A stretch of 64,000 nucleotides of DNA from Artocarpus heterophyllus. Lineage: Eukaryota; Streptophyta; Magnoliopsida; Rosales; Moraceae. Shown piece after piece: positions 33,820 to 45,375 of this stretch. Within the stretch, counting starts at the first letter, position 1. Every line of letters starts with the position of its first letter. Both the position numbers and the translations under genes were made by a program. The notes beneath the pieces are model-generated. The model had not been told where the DNA came from. It saw nothing but the letters and a program-made list of their open reading frames with translations, and did not search any database. The DNA is taken from assembly GCA_025403435.1 (NCBI GenBank), contig CM046330.1:26661507-26725506 (forward strand). Direction: 5' to 3'.

Positions 33820-36625
33820 TGTAACACCCCTATGTGGGGGTTAACAGTTTTAAATAAATAAAAATAATTTTAAATTTTATATTATTTAAATCAATTAAAC
33901 AATGCCCATGGGTCTTTAAACAACAAGAAAAATAAAAATAAACGTTTTAAATACAAACCACAGTTTTTAGTGTAGCACCAAATATATATAATTACAGTCA
34001 TCATCACCATAGTACAATTCCCAAATAACTTAACACAGCCATAAAAAAAAAATAATACAACTCTTACATGTTGTAGATAAGTTGTAATTAAACAGGGTCT
34101 TCTAACACGAAAACAGCAAGATTGTTTTCGCTTATTCCTCTTCAAATATGTTGCACTGAGTTCCACCTGAGATATGAAGATATGATAGGGATGAGCATCG
34201 ACATGCCCAGTAGGGAAATCATGACTCACCTTATGGTTTATCAATTACCACATTAAAAACTGCATGGTTAGTAGGTTACATCATATTCCAGATTATGAGG
34301 TTTATTATGATCACATCTTATGGATACCGTAGTTAATCATTACCAAGTGTCATAATTACACATTTGTACAAATATTACCAATCATCATTGTTCCTAGGTA
34401 TCCATGTTAAATTGAGTATCACTCAACTCATCGAAACCCAAATGGGCGTACTTGATCACCCTATAAACATTTCAAGGGTGTTCCGGTGAGGGGACATCAA
34501 GCCCCGAGTCCTCACCAAATCGATTCCTGTACAGTGTGTTCTGGGACTTTCAACCCAAGGAAGCGTCATCACCTTCCCCCTATTTTTCCTTTTAGGGTAT
34601 TCGTGCCCAAGGACGTAACCGTCGCCCTTTTTACATCTCACTATTCCTTTGTATTCAATTTATATTTATAGAGTCAATTTCCTAACCATGCTTCTCAATT
34701 TATAACATATGTCAAATCATTATATTTATCGCTATACAATATACATATTTTACAATATAAAACAATCAAATTTAATTTACCAAAACCTCACAAAAGATGA
34801 GTAATAGAATCCCTACCTTCAAAGCTTAACAACAAACTTTTATTCTCGGAATTAATCAACGTTAGCTCCACACATCCTTGACCCTAAGGCATGCATAAGG
34901 ACAATTAAAACTAAAGCACGACGTATAATCACATTCATAAGTGAATTATGTGTAAACCCGTCCACTAGTGCCATTAAAGTATTTTTATGCAATTGTTCTT
35001 TAAATACCAAGTAAACAATTTTTATCTTAAACGCAATATAAAATACATTCAAGCAATTTTTATGTTTTAGTCTCTAATAAGAATTCATAAATCATTTAGG
35101 GTAGTATTGGAAAGGTTGTAAGACATTAAGAGACTAGAAGGTGAGCAAAATTGGGTTTTTGGTTCAAGTTAACAGCTAGTATACCATGGCAACTTGGTGG
35201 TATACTTTTGTAAAAAGGCGGGTTCACTATCTACAATTAACACACGGGTTAACAGGTGGTTTACTTAAGATAGACGGGTGGTTTATTACCACTGGCAGGT
35301 TTACTAGTTTCTAATCCGAAAATTGAAAAATTCATAGAAATTAAAATACAACTCCGATTTAGGGTCATGATAGCTCATTGGAAAGCTTAGGATGTCTACT
35401 TTTTAAATATGCAAACCAATTTACAAAATTCATTTTCATTTAACTCCAGAATTTTAAGAAATAGCCACTGCCCATAGAGGTATTATAAAGTTTATGGGAT
35501 GTCAAATTTTTCTTTAACTTAAAGCATATTATCCTTGTTTAAAATCTCAAAACCATTCCAAAATATGCAACATGCATTATATAATCAGAATAAACATATT
35601 CTCATGAGTTTTATACCAAAATCATTATCAAATTATATCTCTAGCCTTTCTTGTAAATAATGATGAAAACATGCTTAAATTTGCTCTTTAAGCTCAAAAC
35701 ATTAGAACATCAATCTTAAAGTTATGGAAACCGGTTTTAAACATTCCTAACATGTTTCTAACATTGTCATTAAACCAAAATAAAAGTTGGTTGTGGGTTG
35801 TAACTCAAGACTCAAGTTTTTGTTCATAAATGTTTAAGGATGCATGTTAACTTAACTAGAAATTTGCATGAATTTTGAACACGAAAATTATGCATTAAAC
35901 ATGGAGAAAATACATACTAAAAACTAAGTTTAGATTAAAGAAAACCTACCTCAAAACTTCTTTGAAAAGCACCAAAGTTCGGGTTAACAATCAAGCTTGA
36001 ATTAACTCTAAAACCGCCTCGATCATGGTTGGGAATTATAATTGTCTTGGCCACAAAGAGAGCTTTGTGCTCTATGTCTTTAGTTAGAAATTTGAAGTGA
36101 GAAAGGGAGAGAATGAGAACTAGAGAAGAAGGTGGTGATAGTTAAATAAAAAGATATCAAAATGCTTAAGAGGAATGGGATGTTTACGGGGGAAAGTAGT
36201 AAGAAGAAACAAAAGAGTCTTAAAGGAAAATATCATCTTGTCTCCCATGAAGATTTTTAGCAAATCATGCTAACATAATTGAGGGGACAATTGGAGTGAA
36301 TTATAGAAGAAGATAAGGAAATAATTAAAGAGGTGGTTGAGAAAATATCTCCATGTCTTTTATGAATTGAGGGAAAATAATTCAATGTCCCCTTCGGATA
36401 CCTTTAGCAAAATAAGAAGAATGCTATATAATTGAGCAATAATTTAGGGAGACAAGATTGGTAGAAGTGTTGGTAAATTTTGAATGTTTCTTAGGAAGAC
36501 TTGGTAAGAAAATACTAAAGTGGTATTTTTTTTTAATGATCGTAAATAACTTAGTAATTTTAAATAGTCACATTTTATTCATTAAATTTTACAAAATCAT
36601 GCCCGTTAAAAATACGGGTGTTACA
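33820..36625 (-). repeat. Element C 5' LTR (2806 bp)
   Basis: Partner of the 26110-28914 LTR with the same ends. It should contain the promoter for the gag-pol transcript on the minus strand; I could not place a convincing TATA box among many AT-rich candidates. Confidence 0.97.
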
Positions 36626-38070
36626 ATGCCATCCAGGACCCGTATGATCCAATAATCGTATCTTTGGCCATTAATTTTGTTAACAGAGCTCCAAGGGGAG
36701 GTTAATAATAAAATTAACGTGAGTGTATAACCACCGTTTTAATATTTTATCCATGATTTATAATCACCACCTAGTGGTGTGTAACCATAAATCATACTAA
36801 AATACCTTATCCTTTTAGAGAACTAATTTGGTACATGATAGAAATCTCTTTCTAGGGGTCGGGACCACCATATTCTTCCTATGGACCAACAATGGAGGCC
36901 TTAGGTCTTCTCTTCGAAAACCTTCTCCCTCTCAATCTTTTGAAATCAAGGTTTTATTTTAAAATTATGCATGAACAATTTTAATATGAGCAGCACTCCC
37001 TATTCTATATGACATGTTATCAATATACATAGAAAATCATATTATAATGCAGACAAGCAAAGCAATCAAGCAAAGCTACAAGCAAAATAATAATAACCGT
37101 AATATTATGGTTCCACCCTAGAGAATAGAAAACTAAGATTACAAGAAAATAATCGAGACATTTATCGATTCTTCATCCTTGAATCCTCAAGTTGTATCCT
37201 TCTTCATGTAATACCCATCTTCAAGTCTTCAATCTCGTATGAATCAAATACTTCATATTTTCGGTCATATCCAAATTTAATGTTTCTTAGAATCGTCTCA
37301 AAAATAAAATTAAAACTGCGCTGGAAAAATTGCACCTTTTCTGGATACTTGGCAACTCTCAGTCGGCAGGCCGATTTGGGTGATCAGCTTGCCGGTCATG
37401 CTTCATCGGCCTGCCAATCATACTGATCGGCCTGCCGATCCATGAAAGTTTGGCCTATCGGCAGAGCACCCCAATTTTTGCCCCACTGTCGGCCTGCCGG
37501 ACCACACGTCCGGCCTGCCGATCTGTGACCATCGGCCTGCCAAACTGTGACGTCCGGCATGCCGATTTAGCAGTAATCTTTCATTCCAGAAAATACAATT
37601 TTAATGCAATTCATCAATTTTATTTTTAACAATTTAAAAACATAAAATTAGAGACTCAGGAAATACTTGGAGGCGCCATCATCTGTCTTTAAGATCCGAC
37701 TTCTCGTTCCGTTTTCTCCAAATAATCATTTAATTACAAAATTCTTACAAATTTAAAATTAAATAATAATTCATAGACGGAGATGATAGTCCGTCATCTA
37801 TTTACATGAAAAACTTATATACATATTCTAACCTCTAAGGAACCATAACCGGTATAAATTAATTAACTAATAAATATTTAAACAACGATTTAATCAACCA
37901 TAATTAATTAATAAACATTCACCATATAATCCATGACAATATATATATTATATAGAAACCTAGAGTGTCATCTCTCTATAAAATTCAATTCAAGCATAGG
38001 AGACATAAAGATCACAAAATTTATGCATATATCATGATCACAAACTTGTAAATTTATGTAAAAACCATGT
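36626..38070 (-). other. Element B leader, distal part with CGGC/GCCG palindrome cluster
   Basis: Untranslated leader between element C and B's primer-binding site. No open frame with a domain. 37369-37566 holds at least six copies of a TCGGCCTGCCGAT-like motif in direct and inverted orientation, GC-rich islands in otherwise AT-rich DNA. The right copy of C's TSD (ATGCC) is at 36626-36630. Confidence 0.75.
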
Positions 38071-38081
38071 CTCTGATACCA
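38070..38081 (-). promoter_or_regulatory. Element B primer-binding site (initiator Met tRNA type)
   Basis: The element strand reads TGGTATCAGAGA next to the 5' LTR, matching the initiator tRNA-Met site except for the last base. Confidence 0.85.
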
Positions 38082-38083
38082 AT

Positions 38084-40078
38084 TGTTGGAAAGACAATGC
38101 GCAGCGGAATTTTTTTTAAAAAATTTCATTAGAGTAATTTCCAAAACACAAGTTTGACATGCTATATGTATAAATTAGATAGATCTTACTAACCTTTGTT
38201 TGTCGAAGAACCTCCGCAACCTGTGTAGAGAAGTGACGTTCCAGAAGAGCCTCAACCAACTGGTCTTCTTTGCTATTCTCTATCCACAACCGGAGTGAGT
38301 GTGGGCTCACACGTACAGCTCTTCCACCGGTGACTCTCATTCCAACCAATAGAGAGAACCCAAAGCTAGTGTTCGTGATTTGTGAACAGAAGCTCTCAGG
38401 GAGTTTTCAAATGCTCACTAGAAGAGTATCACTCTAATCTCTCAATTGATCTTAGTAAATCATGAGACTCCCTCCCTTTATATAGCTATTGGTCCTGGGG
38501 TCAGTCTTTATCAGAATAGGTCTCAAAAATTCGAAACAGAATCAAGTTTAGATCAATATCTGATAAGATCCGCGTGAAAACGCGTAATCTTATCTCTCGC
38601 TGATCGACAGGCCGAACAAGCCCCATCGACAGGCCGAATTCTGGAGAAAAAATCTCCGTGAATCTTTTATTTTCCATTCGAGATTCTAAAGGATAAAGTC
38701 TCAGTTTTGATTCAAATAACCCAATAGAGAAGTTATCTGATCAAAACAAACTTTATCAAGATAATCTCTAAGAAAATAAATCAATTCACAATAATTCGAC
38801 AAGTTTATCTTGATCTAATTTATCCAAAATTAAATCAACCGATAAACAGACAAGAATTATCTGATACCAATAATTCAACAAGTTTATCTTAAATTAATTT
38901 TATTACAAAATTAATTCAACCAATAAACAAACATGAATTATTTGATTCTTACAAATTTTAAACCAATATGATAAATCCAACATAAGTCACCAATTATTGG
39001 AAAAGCACGCCGTGTCGTTATAGGATTTTGTGAGCTAGCAAAGGGGATCAAAATGGACCTATAAAGTTCAAGCTCATGATAATTATGAAACCCAATATCC
39101 CAGATATACATTTCACAATTATCAACTCCAACGCTACTCCACTAAAAGCTTGGAGCTGCACTCTCGAACTTTATAGAATTACGAAGCTCGTGTAGCTAAG
39201 TCTCCATGACATATCATAGTGTATCGTATCCCCATATGATCATCCATAATCGGCTTAAGGATAAGTTCTGTCTTACCTTCCCGATTATTTTTATCTTACG
39301 TTCCATTGTCTCACCATTAGAAAACTTACCATCCAAAGATAGTATACCATTCGGTTACACCTATGTATCCAAATGGTTGAGTGCTCTAGTTTTCCAATTA
39401 CAAGACAACGCATATAAGAGGATATCATTACTCCTAAAGAGGAGCTATGGATTCCATATCTATGAATAACAAGTCTACGCTATCAAGAGTCATGCCTCTA
39501 ACGTACCGGCATGCATACCACTATTTAGATGTGGGTGTCACCCTTTGGTACATCAAAAGACACAAGTCGAGATAACGGGTCCACTATTCATCTCAGGATT
39601 AAGATACAATACAAATGACTATCTAAAGTGAATCGATTTGCCAAGACAGAATTATTAATCCAAATCAATTCACTTTATGTCCCGATCCAACACATCGTCA
39701 CTTATGACAACGTGCTAATGTTTCTATTCACGGAGTCCAACTCTGATGGTCAAGACAAACTATCTCCCATAAGGGATATAGACAACATAACAATCTTTAC
39801 ATGAATAAAGCATCCAAATTTATTCCCTCGATTGCGGATCATATGTTTTAGACCGTCACCTTAAGAATCGTGTCTTCCGCATAATCAGTCCATCATATGC
39901 CCAATTCTTAAGGTTTAGACTGACAGTCTCAAACTACTGTTTGCTTATCATACATTCAACAAATATGAATGTAAAGAGGACAGATTTAGTATATATAAAT
40001 GAATAAATTCTTTATTGATAAAAAAATGTCTCCAAAAATGGATTACATTTTTACTCCTTAGGGCATATATGTCTAACA
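38084..40078 (-). repeat. Element B 5' LTR (1995 bp)
   Basis: Ends TGTTGGAAAGACA and ATGTCTAACA on the plus strand. A minus-strand TATA box (CTATATAAAGGGAG) at about 38472-38485 is the likely promoter. Compared with the 3' LTR it has fewer GGCCGA-type repeat units (38602-38645) and a 16-bp difference near 39075. The divergence is clearly larger than between the LTRs of element C. Confidence 0.95.
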
Positions 40079-40083
40079 AAGGG

Positions 40084-40362
40084 GTCTATAAATCCATCAA
40101 ATTTCGGGGCGTTCATCCCCTAGAATCTTTCATAAAATTTGGTAGTAGATGCTATCGAAGCAGCTGGGACTACTAGTTTCGCTTGCTGTGGCGGTGGTAC
40201 TGGGGGTGGCGTGTCCATATGTACTGGGGGTACGGGATTCTGGTTAGCTAACTATTCCTGTAAACCTTGCATTTCTCGCTCCTGAGCTTGGAGCTTCTGT
40301 TGCAGTTTCATGATCATGGCCATTAAATTTGGATTCATCAGTTCTTCGGGTGTATCCGCCAT
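40084..40362 (-). pseudogene. gag: Element A gag, N-terminal part
   Basis: The ATG at 40362 begins MADTPEELMNPNLMAMIMKL and a short coiled-coil-like Gln/Glu-rich stretch, then meets a TAG near 40245. The frame leads to the AAGGG duplication at 40079-40083, where element B inserted, and is continued by 20827-19911. The Pro/Gly-rich linker after the coil is typical of Tekay gag N-termini. Confidence 0.75.
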
Positions 40363-40852
40363 CGATATCAATCGTTATATACCTATCGTATAGTTTCATT
40401 ACTAGATTAGCATATACTATTAACTTAATAGTATCCAATCCATAAGTGCATATATTTAAATAAGATATATACATGCAAACATACACAATTACATGAACTC
40501 AATATCTTGCTTCATGCATTTCATCTCATTTACTTTTATACATTTCATTTCATTTACTTTCATACATTTCATTTCATTAACCTTCATACATTTCGTGAAC
40601 CTCTTTCATTTCCTTTTTACATTCTTCGTAACATTACATAAATAACTAACATACATGCTTACTTTCCTTCCATACATAAACTACTCATATCATTTCTAAG
40701 AGCAGTTATCACTTCTGGCTACATATAACCTATTGCTGGGAAGGATACCACTTGCCGGATATACTTGCATATACATAAGCCACAAGGCCCAAAACTATAC
40801 TAATCCCATATCTATATACATTAGATTACACAAAAGTCTTCATAAATTCTTT
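40363..40852 (-). other. Element A spacer between extra frame and gag
   Basis: AT-rich, with a short ACATTTCATTTCATTTAC-type repeat at about 40505-40600. No gene is seen. Confidence 0.5.
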
Positions 40853-41652
40853 TTAGTCTGACTTGACTCCCGACATGTCACTATGTTCAGAATCCTCCTC
40901 GGGGTCCTCTTCTTCCTCTATATCTGAATCAGTTGACTCGTCATCACTTGCGATTATAGGCTCGAGCTCTTCATCAATGTTATCATCACTATCATCATCA
41001 TCATCATCCTCCTCCTCCATATCCATTGGGGGATCCTTTAATGGGGCGGCCACATTCTGTTCTGCATGTAATACCGCCATAAGAAAATAGTGAACACTAA
41101 GATAATTCCCTAGATACTGCATCTGCTGCCGGACTGCATCAGGAAGATCTCTCCAAACCAGATCACAAATTCACCATAAAGGTATTATGGGGGGAATCAA
41201 TGGCATCATGGTTTGGCAAAACCTCAAGATATAGTGATCTACCGGCTCACCAACCTATCTTCCCTATATTGGTTCTATTCGTAGATACAATCGATGTCTC
41301 CACTCCGCCCATAACATCGAAATCACCTAGACATGTATAGCATCTGCTGGGGGTAAGGGTGCGAATTTAGCTTGGATCTATTCTTTGAAGCCTTGCCAAT
41401 TCCTTGGTTGCTCATTAGGTTCAATCCTCAGCGTTTATATTAAGGCTTCCCTCAACAACAATCCTGAGGCCAATAAAACTTGGAGGTGCGGTGGCGTATG
41501 ACAAGCATCGAAGATCACCTCAACTGTGTGTAGCCATTCGGTCAGCACCATAGGCTGCGACTCCCATAATATCGCGGTGGCATTGCATCTTGAAAAGCAA
41601 TACTTGCTCTTCGATCAGCTTCCACGTCACGATTATGATACGGCTCCGCCAT
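40853..41652 (-). pseudogene. Element A accessory gag-like ORF with acidic tail, upstream of gag
   Basis: In sense orientation between the PBS and gag. From an ATG at 41652 (MAEPYHNRDVEADRR), one frameshift near 41570 and about six nonsense codons lead through roughly 265 codons. The middle part resembles a gag core (EPNEQPRNWQGFKE, AKFAPLPPADAI, VDHYILRFCQTMMPLIPP). It ends in a well-kept acidic tail, MEEEDDDDDDSDDNIDEELE, then more Asp/Glu/Ser to 40853. All stops fit single C-to-T or G-to-A transitions. It lacks a zinc knuckle. Function is unknown; a duplicated gag or accessory structural protein is possible. The last 89 codons are open. Confidence 0.65.
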
Positions 41653-41792
41653 ATACTATATTTATTATCGTAATTAACATAATAGTGCCATATGAAATAA
41701 AAACTAAACATTCTTATACTTAAAATCAAACTATCTTACATGAGCTATGCAATGGAGCAAACGACAATGTGTAGTAGGATGGCAAGATTTTC

Positions 41793-41804
41793 GCTCTGAT
41801 ACCA
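41793..41804 (-). promoter_or_regulatory. Element A primer-binding site (initiator Met tRNA)
   Basis: The element strand reads TGGTATCAGAGC two bases from the 5' LTR edge, an exact initiator tRNA-Met site. Confidence 0.9.
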
Positions 41805-41806
41805 AC

Positions 41807-44800
41807 TATCATAACCTGCCTTTTCGGGTTGTGATAAAACTTTTTTCTTACTTACTTTAGGGCAAAAATTTAGAAATTTTTTTTTCTTTTTAATAAATAC
41901 TGTACATATATTAGTCTAACAACTTCTAAAATACAAACATATACTTGTATTTACATAACCACCTTTCCTTTGCAATATAGTTTATTAAACGTTACTTTCA
42001 AAATATCTTAAAATACAATACAGCGGAAACATACTGCGGTGGAAACCATACGCAATCTACACACATCATCCGTCCGCTAACTTATCATTACGATTTATTT
42101 TGACCTTCTTATCGGAATACCTACAACATGAAATACTTAATGAGCTAACGCCAAGTAAGTCCCATAAATCCCACATGGACATTCAAATAAATGCATGAGT
42201 CAATTATGCTTTCTTATAAACTGTCCTTATCTTCATCATTTCTTATCTTTACTAGGGCCCAAGTGTTCATACCGTTGCGCAATTTCATCTAGGTCTACGT
42301 AACACCGTGATCATACGATATCCTTTAAACTCCCCTTGAGTCAGGAGTCAGTACGAAACTTTTCTTAATTTATGATGACATATTTACCAGTTCATTTATT
42401 ATGATTGACATACCATGCATGATGTGATATTCACATATTATCCATGACACATAAATTCGTTGCATAGAATAGTATACACAAGTACTTACTTTATATACAC
42501 ACAGGTATTCATCATTGTATACATAGGTACGTTACATTCAATACACATAGGTATTCATTATTGTATGCACAGGTACATAATATATTGTACTTGCTAATAC
42601 ATAACATGTTATACACTCAGGTATTTTAATCGTATATTCACAGGTATCAATACTGTACCTCTAGGTATAACAAACACATAAGTTTACACCATAATATATA
42701 CTCATGTGTATATATACGTACATCCTACCCCTACGTTTTTATACTGTAGGTAGGAATGGTACTTACTTGATTTCGTGTGTCGCGTAAATTGACCTTGATT
42801 TTCCTTTGTCGTAGACTTCTAGGATCCTATTGGCCAATTTCAAAGCCATTAGCCGATATTCTATTTTGTTTTAACGTAAAACATTCGTTAATCAATATAT
42901 TGAGTTGTATGACCGTATACAACTCTTAAACCCATTGGTTTCCTTATTTCTATCTAACTCTACTCTATCGTCACTAACAAAGGGCGAAAATCTTTCTAAT
43001 CCTCTTCTTATCCCATTGAAAACATTTCAGAGTGATTCGGGTTATTGAGGCAAAAATGACGATTTTGCCCTCCGTGAGCCTATTGCCCTACTCGAGCTTG
43101 ATTTTGTTATTTTAACAAAAATAGCCACATATTAACCTTAAAATAATGCCCTAGTGGCTTGTATCCCTTTATTTCACACTTATGTCCCTTTCTAGAAAAC
43201 TTTACAATTTAGCCCTAAACTAAAAATTTTGACAATTTTGCCCCTAGGGCTAAAATTGTCTTTTTTATTCCAAAATTTCCTATTTTCTCAAGGATCATTT
43301 TTGCTCAAAGAACCATATTCAAAATCCTTTGGGAAATGACATTTGTGCCCTTTTCAAAAATTTTCACAATTTCGTAAATTCTTTGAAAAATCAAAATCTC
43401 ACAAATGATTGAGTTTTTCGACGAACTGCTCATATAGCGTAACAGTTTCGTCGAGATCTACAACTTTTGTGTTTTAACTTTTTCCAAAATGTCACTATAC
43501 AGGGGTGGTTTTGGCCACTTTTCAATTCTGCCGAGAAAGAACTTTTTCTTTCAATTTAGTCCTTAGGGTATCTTTGTGAAAATCTGTTTTAAAATTGTAA
43601 ATCTACCCCTGCAGAAACCGTTCCATCCTTTGTTTAAATCATTCTTACGCTCAAACATCATTTTTACTAATACTAATATCAAATTTACAAAAATAATACT
43701 TTTTGCAAAAATTGCCAATTTGCACTATAAACCAAAGTTTCACAACTCAAACATGTCATACATCAAATATACATGAAATTTCATTAAATACATGCTTAAG
43801 AACCCACATGGGTTTTAAAGAATAAAAATCAAAACAAAATTTGAAAACTTTAAAACTCAAAACTTACCCAAATAATACTCTTTTGATTTCTAACCTTCCA
43901 AGACTCCTTGAACTCCTTCTTAGGCTTCATTTTCATACAAAAACACCATGAATTAATTTCCCCCTTAACCCATGAAAAATCCATTGAAAACTTGCTAAAA
44001 AGTTTGGGATTTTACCTTAAATCTTGTGAAAAATCCTTGAGCTTGCTTCAAAAACTTGTTTTGGGGTTGTTTTTGCAAGGTGTGAGGTTGAGAAATTTTT
44101 TTGAGAGCTTTGGCTATGGCTGCGAATATGGGAGGAGAGGAAGAAATGAAAATTTTGTGATAACTTTGTAATAAATGTTTCCTTATACACTTGATGACTC
44201 ATGGTAACCCATGAGTATACCCTAGGTGTCATCATGCTATTGGGCCACATTTATAAGCTTGGTGGCCCAATCAAATTCTGTTGGATGTCCACTTTGTGGG
44301 GCCTAAAAATTTCTATAGTGTAATTTTTCATCACTGTCGTGGTCAAATCGATATATTTTCTATCCTTAAACTGTATAAAAATATTTAGCTTACTTTTCAT
44401 TCACTTTTGAAGGCCAATTATGACATTTTCTATATCTATGTTTTCATTTAGCAGTATTCTTATACTGCTCGGCCTCCTTTCTACCCCAGGTCAGGGTTTG
44501 GACAACCTCTATGTCCTATTTACATTCTAATCTCACATTCATTTATATCACAATTTTACAATTAATTGTGATATAAAATTCATTTTATGGATATTATTTA
44601 CAAATTTCTAAGTAATTAAACTCATAAAATCTGTATTTTACCATATCCAACATTGCATCATATTTGCCATAAAATTTGCATTCAATGTCGTTTATTCATA
44701 TTTTATCGTAATTTTTACAAAAATTACAATTTTACAAAAATCACATTTTTTAAGGGTAATTTATTAATTAAACCCAATTAAATATTAGGTTTTATTAATA

Positions 44801-44820
44801 AAATTTTCTCGGTCATTACA
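41807..44820 (-). repeat. Element A 5' LTR (3014 bp)
   Basis: Aligns by eye with 13426-16428 along its whole length. On the plus strand it starts TATCATAACCTGCC (the expected TG has become TA) and ends CTCGGTCATTACA. Divergence from the 3' LTR is much higher than for B or C, in keeping with A being the host of both. Confidence 0.95.
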
Positions 44821-45375
44821 AATTATATTTCCTAACCATCAACAATCTAGCAAAGATATCTGTGAATTTTTGTATTACACAATAGATACGGTATTTTTTG
44901 ATAAATATTGTGAATTTTTGAAGTCGCCTATGAATTTTGTATTTCCCGACCGCCGGCGATCTGACGAAATCATTGGTGAATTTTAGTGTTACACTATAAA
45001 TACGATATTTCATGATAAATATTATATTTTCTGATTGCTGGCAGTCCACAAAGTCATCAATGAATTTTCGTATTACATGGTAAATACGACATTTCGTGGT
45101 AAATATTGTATTTGGTTTGGCGAAATTGTCAATAAATTTTTGCATTTACAAGGTAAATATGGTATTTTTTGGTAAATATTGTATTTCCTGACCACCAAAG
45201 TTTTGAAGATGTCATCGTAAATTTTTGTATTACATGGTAAATACAGTATTTCTCGGTAAATATTAAATTTCTCAGCTGCTAGCGATACGGCAAAGGCGCC
45301 AATGAATTTTTGTGTTACATGGTGAAATACAATATTTCCCTATAAATATTATTTCTCTTAGGCCGTCGGCGATGT
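44821..45375. repeat. ~85-bp tandem repeat array, right part
   Basis: Starts with the altered target duplication AATTA, then completes the unit cut at 13425. About seven more degenerate units follow, some shortened, each starting with AATTTT[T/C]G[T/C][A/G]TT and carrying TGGTAAATACNGTATTT. It fades out near 45375 in GGCCGTCGGCGATG. Confidence 0.8.

Larger units (their letters stand above)
26110..36625 (-). mobile_element. Element C: young Tekay/Del-like Ty3/gypsy retrotransposon, innermost of the nest
   Basis: Two nearly identical LTRs (26110-28914, 2805 bp; 33820-36625, 2806 bp), perfect TSD ATGCC (26105-26109 and 36626-36630), initiator-Met PBS, polypurine tract and a single gag-pol frame of about 1565 codons broken by one TGA. 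Total 10.5 kb. The chromodomain-type tail and long LTRs place it with Tekay/Del. The LTRs differ only by two substitutions and one A-run indel that I could find by eye, so insertion is recent. Confidence 0.96.
20833..40078 (-). mobile_element. Element B: Ty1/copia retrotransposon, integrase-deleted, inserted in element A gag
   Basis: LTRs at 20833-22858 and 38084-40078; perfect 5-bp TSD AAGGG at 20828-20832 and 40079-40083. Without inner element C it is about 8.7 kb. The minus strand carries a copia-type gag, the start of protease, an integrase C-terminal scrap, RT with YVDD and RNase H. The integrase core is missing, so it looks non-autonomous even before nonsense mutations. A long leader holds C at its left end and a cluster of CGGC/GCCG palindromes. 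Confidence 0.93.
13426..44820 (-). mobile_element. Element A: Tekay/Del-like Ty3/gypsy retrotransposon (outermost of the nest)
   Basis: Bounded by two ~3-kb LTRs (13426-16428 and 41807-44820). Without the inserted element B and one TSD copy it is about 12.1 kb. Minus-strand order is 5' LTR, initiator-Met PBS, an extra gag-like frame, gag, protease, RT, RNase H, integrase, chromodomain-like tail, polypurine tract and 3' LTR. Long LTRs and the chromodomain-type tail ending in SYPELF point to Tekay/Del chromoviruses. The left flank is TATTA (13421-13425) and the right flank AATTA (44821-44825): a TSD with one change. The 85-bp array reads continuously across the empty site. All coding parts carry stops or frameshifts. 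Confidence 0.9.

Noticed and set aside
38070..38081. tRNA-Met-like strings at the LTR edges (also 33801, 41793)
   Set aside because: Only 11-12 bases complementary to the tRNA 3' end; these are primer-binding sites, not tRNA genes.
40863..41090. Ser-rich plus-strand frame
   Set aside because: Shadow of the Asp/Glu-rich tail encoded on the opposite strand.
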